From Aristolochia californica (taxonomy: Eukaryota; Streptophyta; Magnoliopsida; Piperales; Aristolochiaceae), in the NCBI GenBank assembly GCA_029961685.1, contig JARWKL010000012.1, positions 11,439,955 to 11,503,954 of the forward strand: a stretch of 64,000 nt of DNA, given 5' to 3'. The translations under genes and the position numbers were made by a program. The notes beneath the pieces are model-generated. The model was not told the DNA's origin. It was given only the letters and a program-made list of their open reading frames with translations, and did not search any database. Numbering within the stretch: the first letter of the stretch is position 1; the number at the start of each line of letters is the position of its first letter. This document shows positions 31,608 through 43,658 of the stretch, in pieces.

Positions 31608-34600
31608 AGGTCATTTGCATCTTTAACATGTTTCAAGCATGCATATCCATTTTTAAAACACGTGTAGAAGAAATCTCTTTCTTGTAAAATTCCAAGCTAT
31701 TAGGGTTGAACTAGTGGAATTTCCCAATCTTGGATAACAAAATTTTGTGTTCATTTGTGGTGTGTGAATAAATTTTCATTACTAACATTTTTTATTGTTT
31801 TAATTTTTTTCCATACATAAACTCTAAAATTTTCATTTTGTTGTGATCTATTTACTTTTTTTTTGTTTAAGGCATGAAGGGAGAACGAAAACTCAAAGTT
31901 TTGATTTAAGAAAAAAGTGTACATCTAAAATGGAGATTCACAACGCACAAATGTAGATAAATATAATTCCAAAGAGTGTCCATGATTTTTAAGGATTGTA
32001 AGCTCTTTTCAGTTTTTAGTTCTCAAGTTTTGCAATCGTCGGGAAAAGGGGGAGGTGGGGGATTTTTAATTGAGTGTTGACTCCCAATCTGTAAGTCATT
32101 TCTTACAATAATATAGCCCGTTACGAGTGAAAAATCACTTGACAATCATCTATGATTGTTAGGTCATCTTTTTGCAAACGGGCAAAATAATGGATTGTTT
32201 GACTCGGTTAACTATCCCGCCGCACGTTCACTTAAGAATTTAATGAGTGTTTGTTATTCTCATGAAAAGCTTTGGATCCATAGGTCATTTGTATCTTTAA
32301 CATGTTTCAAGCATGCATATCCATTTTTAAAACACGTGTAGAAGAAATCTCTTTCTTGTAAAATTCCAAGCTATTAGGGTTGTACTAGTGGAATTTCCCA
32401 ATCTTGGATAACAAAACTTTTGTGTTCATTTGTGGTTTGTGAAAAAAATTTCTTTACTTAAATTTTTTATTTTTAAAATTTTTTTCCATACATAAACTCT
32501 AAAATTTTCGTTTTGTTGTTATCAATTTGCCTGTTTTTTTTTTACGGTAAAAAGCCGGCGCGAAAACTCAAAATTTTGATTCTAGAAAAAAGTGTAACAT
32601 CTAAAATGGAGTTGCACAATGCACAAATTTAGAAAGAGGTAATTCCAAAGAGTGTCTGTAATTTTTAGGGATATTAAGCTCTTTTAGTTTTCATATCTCA
32701 GGTTTTGCAATCGTTGGGAAAAAGGGGAGGCGGGGGATTTTTAACAGATTGTTGACTCCCTATCCATAAGTCATTTCTTATTAAAATATAGCCCGTTAAT
32801 CATGATAAATCACTTTACAATTTATCTATGATTGTTCGGTCAGGTTTTTGCAAACGGGCAAAATAATGGCTTGTTTGACTCGGCTAAATATCCCACCGCA
32901 AATTCACTAGAGAATTTAATGAGCGTATACTCTTTAAAAGCTTTGGATCCATAGGTCATTTGAATCTTTAACATGTTTCAAGCTTGCATTTCCATTTTTA
33001 AAACACGTGTAGAGGAAGTCTCTTTCTTGAAAAATTCCAAGCTATTAGGGTTGAACTAGTGAAATTTCCCAAACTCGAATAACAAAACTTTTGTGTTAAT
33101 TTTTGGTGTGTGAATAAAATTTCTTTACTTACATTTGTTATTGTTTTAAATTTTTTCCATACTTAAACTCTACAATTTTCATTTTGCTGTGATCTACTTG
33201 CCTTTTTTTGTTTACGGGAAGAAGGGAGAGAGAAAACTCAAAGTTTTGATTTAAAAAAAAAGTTTACATTTAAAATGCAGACGCACAACGCACAAATGTA
33301 GAGAGAGATAATTCCAAAGAGTGTCTGTAATTTTTAGGGAATTTGAGCTCGTTTTAGTTTTTATATCTCAGGTTTTGCAATCGTCGGGAAAAGGGGGAGG
33401 CGGGGTGTTTTTAACTGAGTGTTGACTCCCAATCCGTAAGTCATTTCTTAAAAAAATATAGCCCGTTACGGATGATAAATCACTTTACAATCATCTATGA
33501 TTGTTAGGTAAGCTTTTTGTAAACGGGCAAAATAATGGCTTGTTTGACTCTAGTTAATATCCCACCGCACGTTCATTGAGAATTTTATGAGCATTTTTTA
33601 TTCGCTTTAAAAGCTTTGGATCCATAGGTTATTTGCATCATTACCATGTTTCAAGCATACATATCTATTTTTAAAACACGTGTAGAAGAAATCTCTTTCT
33701 TGTAAAATTCCATGCAATTAGGGTTGAACTTGTGGAATTTCCCAAACTTGTAAAACAAAACTTTTGTGTTCATTTGTGGTGTGTGAATAAATTTTCCATA
33801 CTTACATTTGTTATTGTTTTAATTTTTTTTCACACATAAACTCTAAAATTTTCATTTTGTTGTGATCAATTTGCCTTTTTTTTGTTTACGGCTTGAAGGG
33901 AGAGCGAAAACTCAAAGTTTTGATTAAAGAAAAAAGTGTACATCTAAAATGGAGATGCACAATGCACAAATATAGGGAGAGATAATTTCAAAGAGTGTTT
34001 GTAATTTTTAGGGATTGTAAGGTCTTTTTAGTTTTTATATCTCAGGGTTTGCAATTGTCGGGAAAAGGGGGAGGCGGGGTATTTTTAACTGACAGTTGAC
34101 TCCCAATCCGTATGTCATTTCTTACAAAAATATAGCCCGTTGCTCATGATAAATCACATTACAATCATCTATGATTGTTAGGTCAACTTTTTGCAAACGG
34201 GCAAAATAATGGCGTGTTTGACTCGAGTAAATATCCCGGCACACGTTCACTTCAGAATTTAATGAGTGTTGGTTATTCTCATTAAAAGCTTTGGATCCAT
34301 AGGTCATTTGCATCTTTAACATGTTTCAAGCATCAATATCCATTTTTAAAACACATATAGAAGAATTCTCTTTCTTGTAAAATTTCAAGCAATTGGGTTG
34401 AACTAGTGGAATTTCACAAACTTGGATAACAAAAATTTTGTGTTCATTTGTGGTGTGTAAATAAATTTTCATTACTTACATTTGTTATTGTTTTAATTTT
34501 TTTCCATACATAAACTCTAAAATTTACATTTTGTTGTGATCTATTTACCATTTTTTGTTTACCGCATGAAGGGAGAACAAAAACTCAAAGTTTTGATTTA

Positions 34601-36317
34601 AGAAAAAAGTGTACATCTAAAATGGAGATGCATAAAGCACAAATGTAGAGAGATATAATTCTAAAGAGTGTTTGTGATTTTTAAGGATTGTGAGCTTTTT
34701 TCAATTTTTAGTTCTCTGGTTTTGCAATCGTCGAGAAAAGGGGGAGGCGGGGGGATTTTTAATTGAGTGATGACTCCCAATCTGTAAGTCATTTCTTACA
34801 ATAATATTTCCGGTTATGAATGAAAAATCACTTTACAATCATCTATGTTTGTTAGGTCAGCTTTTTGCAAACGGGCAAAATAATGGCTTGTTTGGCTCGG
34901 GTAAATATCCCGCCGCAAGTTCACTTCATAATTTAATGAGCGTTTGTTATTCTCATTAAAAGTTTTGGATCCATAAGTCATTTGCATCTTTAACATGTTT
35001 CAAGCATGCATATCCATTTTTAAAACACGTGTAGAAGAAATCTCTTTCTTGTAAAATTCCAAGCTATTAGGGTTGAACTAGTGGAATTTCCCAATCTTGC
35101 ATAACAAAACTTTTGTGTTCATTTGTGGTTTGTGAATAAATTTTCTTTATTTACATTTTTAATTTTTTTTAATTTTTTCCATACTTAAACTCTAAAATTT
35201 TCATTTTGTTGTTTTCAATTTGCATTTTTTTTAATGGTATGAAGGTGCAACGAAAACTCAAAATTTCTATTTAAGACAAAAGTGTACATCTAAAATGGAG
35301 ATGCACAATGCACAAATTGAGAAAGTGATAATTCCTAAGTGTGTCTGTAATTTACAGGGATTGTAAGCTCTTTTTAGTTTTTATATCTCAGGTTTTGCAA
35401 TCGTCGGGTAAAGGGGGAGGCGGGGTGTTTTTAACTGTTTGTTGACTCCCAATCCGTAAGTCATTTCTTACAAAAATATAGCCCTTTATGGATGATAAAT
35501 CACTTTACAATCATCTATGATTGTTAGGTAAGCTTTTTGTAAACGGGCAAAATAATGGATTGTTTGACTCTGGTAAATATCCCACCGCACGTTCATTGAG
35601 AATTTAATGAGCGTTTGTTATTCTCTTTAAAAGCTTCGGATCCATAGGTCATTTGCATCTTTAACATGTTTCAAGCAAGCATATCCATTTTTAATACATG
35701 TGTAGAAGAAATCTCTTTCTTGTAAAATTCCATGCAATTAGGGTTGAACTAGTGGAATTTCCAAAACTTGGAAAACAAAACTTTTGTGTTCATTTGTGGT
35801 GTGTGAATAAATTTTCTATACTTAAATTTGTTATTGTTTTAATTTTTTTCACACATAAACTCTAAAATTTTCATTTTGTGGTGATCTATTTGCCTTTTTT
35901 TGTTTACGGGATGAAGGGAGAGCGAAAACTAAAGTTTTGAGTTAAGAAAAAAGTGTACATCTACAATGGAGATGCACAATGCACAAATGTAGGGAGAGAT
36001 AATTCCAAAGAGTGTTTGTAATTTTTATGGATTGTAACATCTTTTTTGTTTTTATATCTCAGGTTTTGCAATCTTCGGGAAAAGGGGGAGGCGGGGTATT
36101 TTTAACTGACTGTTGACTCCCAATCCGTATGTGGTTTCTTACAAAAATATAGCCCGTTACTCATGATAAATCACATTACAATCATCTATGATTGTTAGGT
36201 CAGCTTTTTGCAAACGGGCAAAATAATGGCTTGTTTGACTCGGGTAAATATCTCACCGCACGTTCACTTCAGAATTTTATGAGTGTTTGTTATTCTCATT
36301 AAAAGCTTTGGATCCAT
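31608..36317. repeat. Satellite segment A2-B-C-D-A-B/C-D
   Basis: Monomers start at 31608 (A2), 32282 (B), 32953 (C), 33626 (D), 34301 (A), 34975 (B front with C-like tail, compare 3395) and 35646 (D). The canonical tetramer order is kept in the first four, with A2 in place of A. In the second unit B and C have fused to a single monomer. Confidence 0.75.
36178..36195. other. Conserved 18-bp dyad in the satellite monomer (representative copy)
   Basis: ACAATCAT-CT-ATGATTGT is a perfect 8-bp inverted repeat around a 2-bp centre. The word recurs in most A, C and D monomers at the same place, about 125-130 bp before the next anchor. At 575-592 the centre is CC while both arms are kept. The copies carried by B-type tails have one extra T in the left arm (acaattcatctatgattgt), which breaks the perfect symmetry. 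Confidence 0.85.
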
Positions 36318-39300
36318 AGGTCATTTTCATCTATAACATGTTTCAAGCATGCATATCCATTTTTAAAACACGTGTAGAAGAATTCTCTTTCTTTTAAAAT
36401 TTCAAGCTACTAGGGTTGAACTAGTGGAATTTCCCAAACTTGGATAACAAAAATTTTGTGTTCATTTGTGGTGTGTGAATAAATTTTCATTACATACATT
36501 TGTAATTTTTTTAATTTTTTTCCATACATAAACTCTAAAATTTACATTTTGTTGTGATCTATTTACCTTTTTTTGTTTACGGCATGAAGGGAGAACGAAA
36601 ACTCAAAGTTTTGATTTAAGAAAAAAGTGTACATCTAAAATAGAGATGCATAATGCAAAAATTTAGAGAGATATAATTCCAAAGAGTGTCTGTGATTTTT
36701 AAGGATTGTGAGCTCTTTTCAGTTTTTAGTTCTTAGGTTTTGCAATCGTCGATAAAAGGGGGAGGCGGGGGATTTTTAATTGAGTGTTGACTCCCAATCC
36801 GTAAGTCATTTTTTACAATAATATTGCCCGTTACGAATGAAAAATCACTTTACAATCATCTATGATTCTTAGGTCTGCTTTTTTAATGGCTTGTTTGGCT
36901 CGGGTAAATATCTCGCCGCACGTTCACTTCAGAATTTAATGAGCGTTTGTTATTCTCATTAAAAGCTTTGGATCCAAAGGTCTTTTGCATCTTTAACATG
37001 TTTCAAGCATGCATATCCATTTTTAAAACACGTGTAGTAGAAATCTCTTTCTTGTAAAATTCCAAGCTATTAGGGTTGAACTAGTGGAATTTCCCAATCT
37101 TGGATAACAAAACTTTTTTTTGTGTTCATTTGTGGTTTGTGAATAAATTTTCTTTACTTAATTTTTTTTTTTAATTTTTTCCTTACATAAACTTTAAAAT
37201 TTTCATTTTATTGTTATCGATTTGCCTTTTTTTTTTTTTTTTTACGGGATGATGGGAGTGTGAAAACTCAAAGTTTTGATTTAAGAAAAAAGTTTACATC
37301 TAAAATGGAGATGCACAATGCACAAATGTAGGGAGAGATAATTCCAAAGAGTGTTTGTAATTTTTAGGAATTGTAAGATCTTTTTAGTTTTTATATCTCA
37401 GGTTTTGCAATCGTCAGGAAAAGGGGGAGGCGGGGGATTTTTAATTGAGTGTTGACTCCCTATCCATAAGTCATTTCTTACAAAAATATAGCCCGTTACA
37501 CATGATAAATCACTTTACAATTCATCTATGATTGTTCGGTCAGCTTTTGGCAAACGGGCAAAATAATGGCTTGTTTGACTTGGGTAAATTTCCCACCGGA
37601 CTTTTACTAGAGAATTTAATGTGCGTATGTTATTCTCTGTAAAAGCTTTGGATCCATAGGTCATTTGCATCTTTAACATGTTTCAAGCTTGCATATCCAT
37701 TTTTAAAACACGTGTAGAAGAAATCTCTTTCTTGTATAATTCCAAACTATTATGGTTGAACTAGTGGAATTTCCCAAACTTGGATAACAAAAGTTTTGTG
37801 TTAATTTCTGGTGTGTGAATAAATTTTCTTTACTTACATTTGTTATTGTTTTAAATTTTTTCCATACATAAACTCTAAACTTTTCAATTTTCTATGATTT
37901 ATTTGGCTTTTTTTTTTTACGGGATGAAGGGAGAGAGAAAACTCAAAGTTTTGATTTAAGGAAAAAATGTACATTTAAAATGGAGACGCACAGTGCACAA
38001 ATGTAGAGAGAGATAATTCCAAAGAGTGTCTGTAATTTTTAGGGAATTTAAGCTCTTTTTAGTTTTTATATCTCAGGTTTTGCAATCGTCGGGTAAAGGG
38101 GGAGGCGGGGTGTTTTTAACTGAGTGTTGACTCCCAATCCGTAAGTCATTTGTTACAAAAATATAGCCCGTTACGGATGATAAATCACTTTACAATCATC
38201 TATGATTGTTAGGTAAGCTTTTTTTGTAAACGGGCAAAATAATGGCTTGTTTGACTCTGGTAAATATCCCACCGCACGTTCATTGAGAATTTAATGAGCG
38301 CTTGTTATTCTCTTTAAAAGCTTTTGACCCTTAGGTCATTTGCATCTTTCACATGTTTCAAGCATGCATATCCATTTTTAAAACACGTGTAGAAGAAATC
38401 TCTTTCTTGTAAAATTCCATGGAATTATGGTTGAAATAGTGGAATTTCCCAAACTTGGAAAACAAAACTTTTGTGTTCATTTGAGGTGTGTGAATAAATT
38501 TTCTATTCTTACATTTGTTATTGTTTTAATTTTTTTTCACGCATTAACTCTAAAATTTTCATTTTGTTGTGATCTATTTGCCTTTTTTTTTTTTTACGGG
38601 ATGAAGGGAGAGCGAAAACTCAAAGTTTTGATTGAAGAAAAAAATGTACATCTAAAATGGAGATGCACAATGCACAAATGTAGGGTGAGATAATTCGAAA
38701 GAGTGTTTGTAATTTTTAGGGATTGTAAGATCTTTTTAGGTTTTATATATCAGGTTTTGCAATCGTTGGGAAAAGGGGGAGGCGGGGTATTTTTAACTGA
38801 CTTTTGACTCCCAATCCGTATGTCATTTCTTATAATAATATTGTCCGTTACTCATGATAAATCACTTTAAAATCATCTATGATTGTTAGGTCAGCTTTTT
38901 GCAAACGGGCAATATAATGGCTTGTTTAACTCGGGTAAATATCCCACTGCACGTTCACTTCAGAATTTAATGAGCGTTTGTTATTCTCATTAAAAGCTTT
39001 GGATCCATAGGTCATTTGCATCTTTAACATGTTTCATGCGTGCATATCCATTTTTAAAACACGTGTAGAAGAATTCTCTTTCTTGTAAAATTTCAAGCTA
39101 TTAGGGTTGAACTAGTGGAATTTCCCAAACTTGGATAACAAAAATTTTGTGTTCATTTGTGGTGTGTGAATAAATTTTCTTTACTTACATTTTTTATTGT
39201 TTTAATTTTTTTTCACACATAAACTATAAAATTTTCATTTTGTTGTGATCTATTTGCCTTTATTTGTTTACGGGATGAAGGGAGAGCGAAAACTCAAAGT

Positions 39301-42300
39301 TTTGATTTAAGAAAAAAGTGTACATCTAAAATGGAGATGCACAATGCAAAAATGTAGGGAGAGATAATTCCAAAGAGTTTTTGTAATTTTTAGGTATTGT
39401 AAGATCTTTTTAGTTTTTATATCTCAGGTTTTGCAATCGTCGGGAAAAGAGGGAGGCAGGGGATTTTTAATTGAATGTTGACTCCTTATCCATACGTCAC
39501 TTCTTACAAAAATATAGCCCCCGTTAGACATGATAAATCACTTTACAATTCATCTGTGATTGTTAGGTCAGCTTTTTGCAAACGGGCAAACTAATGGCTT
39601 CTTTGACTCGGGTAAATTTCCCACCACACTTTCACTAGAGAATTTAATGTGCGTATGTTATTCTCTTTAAAAGCTTTGGATCCATAGGTCATTTGCATCT
39701 TTAACATGTTTCAAGCTTGCTTATCCATTTTTAAAACACGTGTAGAAGAAATCTCTTTCGTGTAAAATTCCAAGCTATTAGGGTTGAACTAGTGGAATTT
39801 CCCAAACTTGGATCAAAAAAGTTTTGTGTTAATTTTTGGTGTGTGAATAAATTTTCTTTACTAACATTTGTTATCGTTTTAAATTTTTTCCATACATAAA
39901 CTCTAAAATTTTCAATTTGCTGTGATCTCTTTGACTTTTTTTGTTTACGGGATGAAGGGAGAGAGAAAACTCAAAGTTTTGATTTAAGAATAAATGTACA
40001 TTTAACATGGAGTCGCACAGTGCACAAATGTAGAGAGAGATAATTCCAAAGTGTGTCTGTAATTTTTAGGGAATTTAAGCTCTTTTTAGTTTTTATATCT
40101 CAGGTTTTGCAATCGTCGGGTAAAGGGGGAGGTGGGGTGTTTTTAATTGAGTGTTGACTCCCAATCCATAAGTCATTTCTTAAAAAAATATAGCCCGTTA
40201 CGGATGATAAATCACTTTACAATCATCTATGATTGTTATGTAAGCTTTTTGTAAACGGGCAAAATAATGGCTTTTTTTACTCTGGTAAATATCCCACCGC
40301 ACGTTCATTGAGAATTTAATGAGCGTTTTTTATTTTGTTTAAAAGCTTTGGACCCATAGGTCATTTTCATCTTTAACATGTTTCAAGCATGCATATCCAT
40401 TTTTAAAACACGTGTAGAAGAAGTCTCTTTCTTGTAAAATTCCATGCAATTAGGGTTGAACTAGTGGATTTTCCCAAAATGGAAAAAAAAACTTTTGTGT
40501 TCATTTGTGGTGTGTGAATAAATTTTCTATACTTACATTTGTTATTGTTTTATTTTTTTTCACACTTAAACTCTAAAATTTTCATTTTGTTGTGATCTAT
40601 TTGCCTTTTTCGTTTATGGGATGAAGGGAGAGCGAAAACTCAAAGTTTTCATTTAAGAAAAAAGTGTACATCTAAAATGGAGATGCACAATGCACAAATG
40701 TAGGGAGAGATAATTCCAAAGAGTGTTTGCAATTTTTAGGGATTTTAAGATCTTTTTAGTTTTTATATCTCAGGTTTTTAACTGACTGTTGACTCCAAAG
40801 CCGTACGTCATTTCTTACAAAAATATAGCCCGTTACTCATGATAAATCACATTACAATCATCTATGATTGTTAGGTCAACTTTTTGCTAACAGGCAAAAT
40901 AATGGCTTGTTTGATTTGGGCAAATATCCCGCCGCACGTTCACTTTCGAATTTAATGAGTGTTTGTTATTCTCATTAAAAGCTTTGGATCCATAGGTCAT
41001 TTGTATCTTTAACATGTTTCAAGCATGCATATCCATTTTTAAAACACGTGTAGAAGAATTCTCTTTCTTGTAAAATTTCAAGCTATTAGGGTTGAACTAG
41101 TGGAATTTCCCAAACTTGGATAACCAAAATTTGTGTTCAATTGTGGTGTGTGAAAAAATTTTCATTACTTACATTTGTTATTGTTTTAATTTTTTTCCAC
41201 ACATAAACTCTGATATTTATATTTTGTTGTCATCTATTTACCTTTTTTTGTTTACGGCATTAAGGGAGAACGAAAAGTCAAAGTTTTTATTTAAGAAAAA
41301 AGTGTACATCTAAAATGGAGATGCATAATGTACAAATGTAGGGAGATATAATTCCAAAGAGTGTCTGTGATTTTTAAGGAATGTGAGCTCTTTTCAGTTT
41401 TTAGTTCTCAGGTTTTGCAATCGTCGGGAAAAGGGGGAGGTGGGGGATTTTTAATTGAGTGTTGACTCCTAATCCGTAAGTCATTTCTTTGAATAATATT
41501 GCCCGTTACGAATGAAAAATCACTTTACAATCATCTATGATTGTTAGGTCAGCTTTTTTTGCAAACGGGCAAAATAATGGCTTGTTTGGCTCGGGTAAAT
41601 ATCCCGCTGCACATTCACCTCAGAATTTAATGAGCGTTTGTTATTCTCGTTAAAAGCTTTGGATCCATAGGTCATTTCCAACATTATAATTGTTTCAAAC
41701 ATGCATATCCATTTTTAAAACACGTGCAGAAGAATTCTCTTTCTTGTAAAATTCCAAGCTATTAGGGTTGAACTTGTGGAATTTTCCAATCTTGGATAAC
41801 AAAACTTTTGTGTTCATTTGTGGTTTGTGAATAAATTTTATTTACTTAAATTTTTTATTTTTTTTATTTTTTCCATACATAACCTCTTAAATTTTCAATT
41901 TCTTGTTATCAATTTGCCTTTTTTTTTTTTTTACAGTAAGAAGGCTGAGCGAAAACTCAAAATTTTGATTTAAGAAAAAAGTGTACAACTAAAATGGAGA
42001 TGCACAATGCACGAATTTAGAAAGAGATAATTCCAAAGAGTGTCTGTAATTTCTAGGGATTATAAGCTCTTTTTAGTTTTTATATCTCAGGTTTTGCAAT
42101 CGTCGGGGAAAAGGGGGAGGCGGGGGATTTTTAACTCAGTGTTGACTCTCTATCCATAAGTCATTTCTTACAAAAATATAGCCCGTTACACATGATAAAT
42201 CACTTTACAATTCATCTATGATTGTTTGGTCAACTTTTTGCAAACGGGCAAAATAATGGCTTGTTTGACTCGGGTAAATATACCACCGCACGTTCACTTA

Positions 42301-43658
42301 AGAATTTAATGAGCGTATGTTATTCTCTTTAAAAGCTTTGGATCCATAGGTCATTTGCATCTTTAACACGTTTCAAGCTTGCATATCCATTTTTAAAACG
42401 CTATTAGGGTAGAACTAGTGGAATTTCCCAAACTTGGATAACAAAAGTTTTGTGTTAATTTTTGGTGTGTCTATAAATTTTCATTACTTACATTTGTTAT
42501 TGTTTTCAATTTTTTCTATACATAAACTCTAAAATTTTCAATTTGCTGTGATCTATTTTCTTTTTTTTGTTTACGGGATGAAGGGAGAGAGAAAACTCAA
42601 AGTTTTGATTTAAAAAAAAAGTGTACATTTAAAATGGAGATGCACGGTGCACCAATGTAGAGAGAGATAATTCCAAAGAGTGTCTGTAATTTTTAGGGAA
42701 TTTAAGTTCTTTTTAGTTTTTATATCTCAGGTTTTGCAATCGTCGGGTAAAGGGGGAGGCTGGGTGTTTTTAACTGATTGTTGACTCCCAATCCGTAAGT
42801 CATTTCTTACAGAAATATTGCCCATTACAGATGATAAATCACTTTACAATCATCTATGATTGTTAGGTAAGCTTTTTGTAAAAGGGCAAAATAATGGCTT
42901 GTTTGACACTGGTAAATATCCTACCGCACGTTCATTGAGAATTAAATGAGCGTTTGGTATTCTCTTTAAAAGCTTTGGATTCATAGGTCATTTGCATCTT
43001 TAACATGTTTCAAGCATGCATATCCATTTTTAAAACACGTTTAGAAGAAATCTCTTTATTGTAAAATTCCATGCAATTAGGGTTGAACTAGTGGAATTTC
43101 CAAAACATGGAAAACAAAACTTTTGTGTTCATTTGTGGTGTGTGAATAAATTTTCTATACTTATATTTCTTATTGTTTGAATTTTTTTTCACACATAAAC
43201 TCTAAAATTTTCATTTTGTTGTGATCTATTTGCCTTTTTTTGTTTACGGGATGAAGGGAGAGCGAAAACTCAAAGTTTTGATTTAAGAAAAAAGTGTACA
43301 TCTAAATTGGAGATGCACAATGCACAAATGTAGGGAGAGATAATTCCAAAGAGTGTTTGTAATTTTTAGGGATTGTAAGATCTTTTTAGTTTTTATATCT
43401 CAGGTTTTGCAATCGTCGGAAAAAGGGGGAGGCGGGGTATTTTTAACTGACTGTTGACTCCCTATCCGTATGTGATTTCTTACAAAAATATAGCTCGTTA
43501 CTCATGATAAATCACATTACAATCATCTATGATTGTTAGGTCAGCTTTTTGCAAACGGGCAAAATAATGGCTTGTTTGACTCGGGTAAATATCCCAACGC
43601 ACGTTCACTTCATAATTTAATGAGTGTTTGTTATTCTCGTTAAAAGCTTTGGATCCAT
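36318..43658. repeat. Satellite segment A-B/D-C-D-A/D-C-D-A-B-C'-D (right copy of a duplicated block)
   Basis: Monomers start at 36318 (A), 36978 (B/D), 37668 (C), 38333 (D), 39009 (A/D), 39686 (C), 40358 (D), 40994 (A), 41669 (B), 42348 (C' with the deletion seen at 10137 and 12780) and 42985 (D with 'acacgtttagaagaaatctc', as at 10774 and 13428). The succession repeats that of 4742-14091. The D at 40358 lacks the G-rich tract through a ~35-bp deletion near 40776. The A at 36318 has a ~17-bp deletion near 36880. Confidence 0.8.

Noticed and set aside
36190..36230. CENP-B box-like sequence (ctttttgcaaacgggc) after the dyad
   Set aside because: The CGGG half and the central A match, but most of the TTCG half does not, and CENP-B binding is established in mammals, not in plants.
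38427..38693. Plus-strand frames of 60-90 codons rich in Phe, Leu and Ile in the T-rich block (also 41116, 46500, 50500, 63561)
   Set aside because: They arise from the poly(T) region of the monomer. Hydrophobic runs are a product of base composition and are not kept in all copies.
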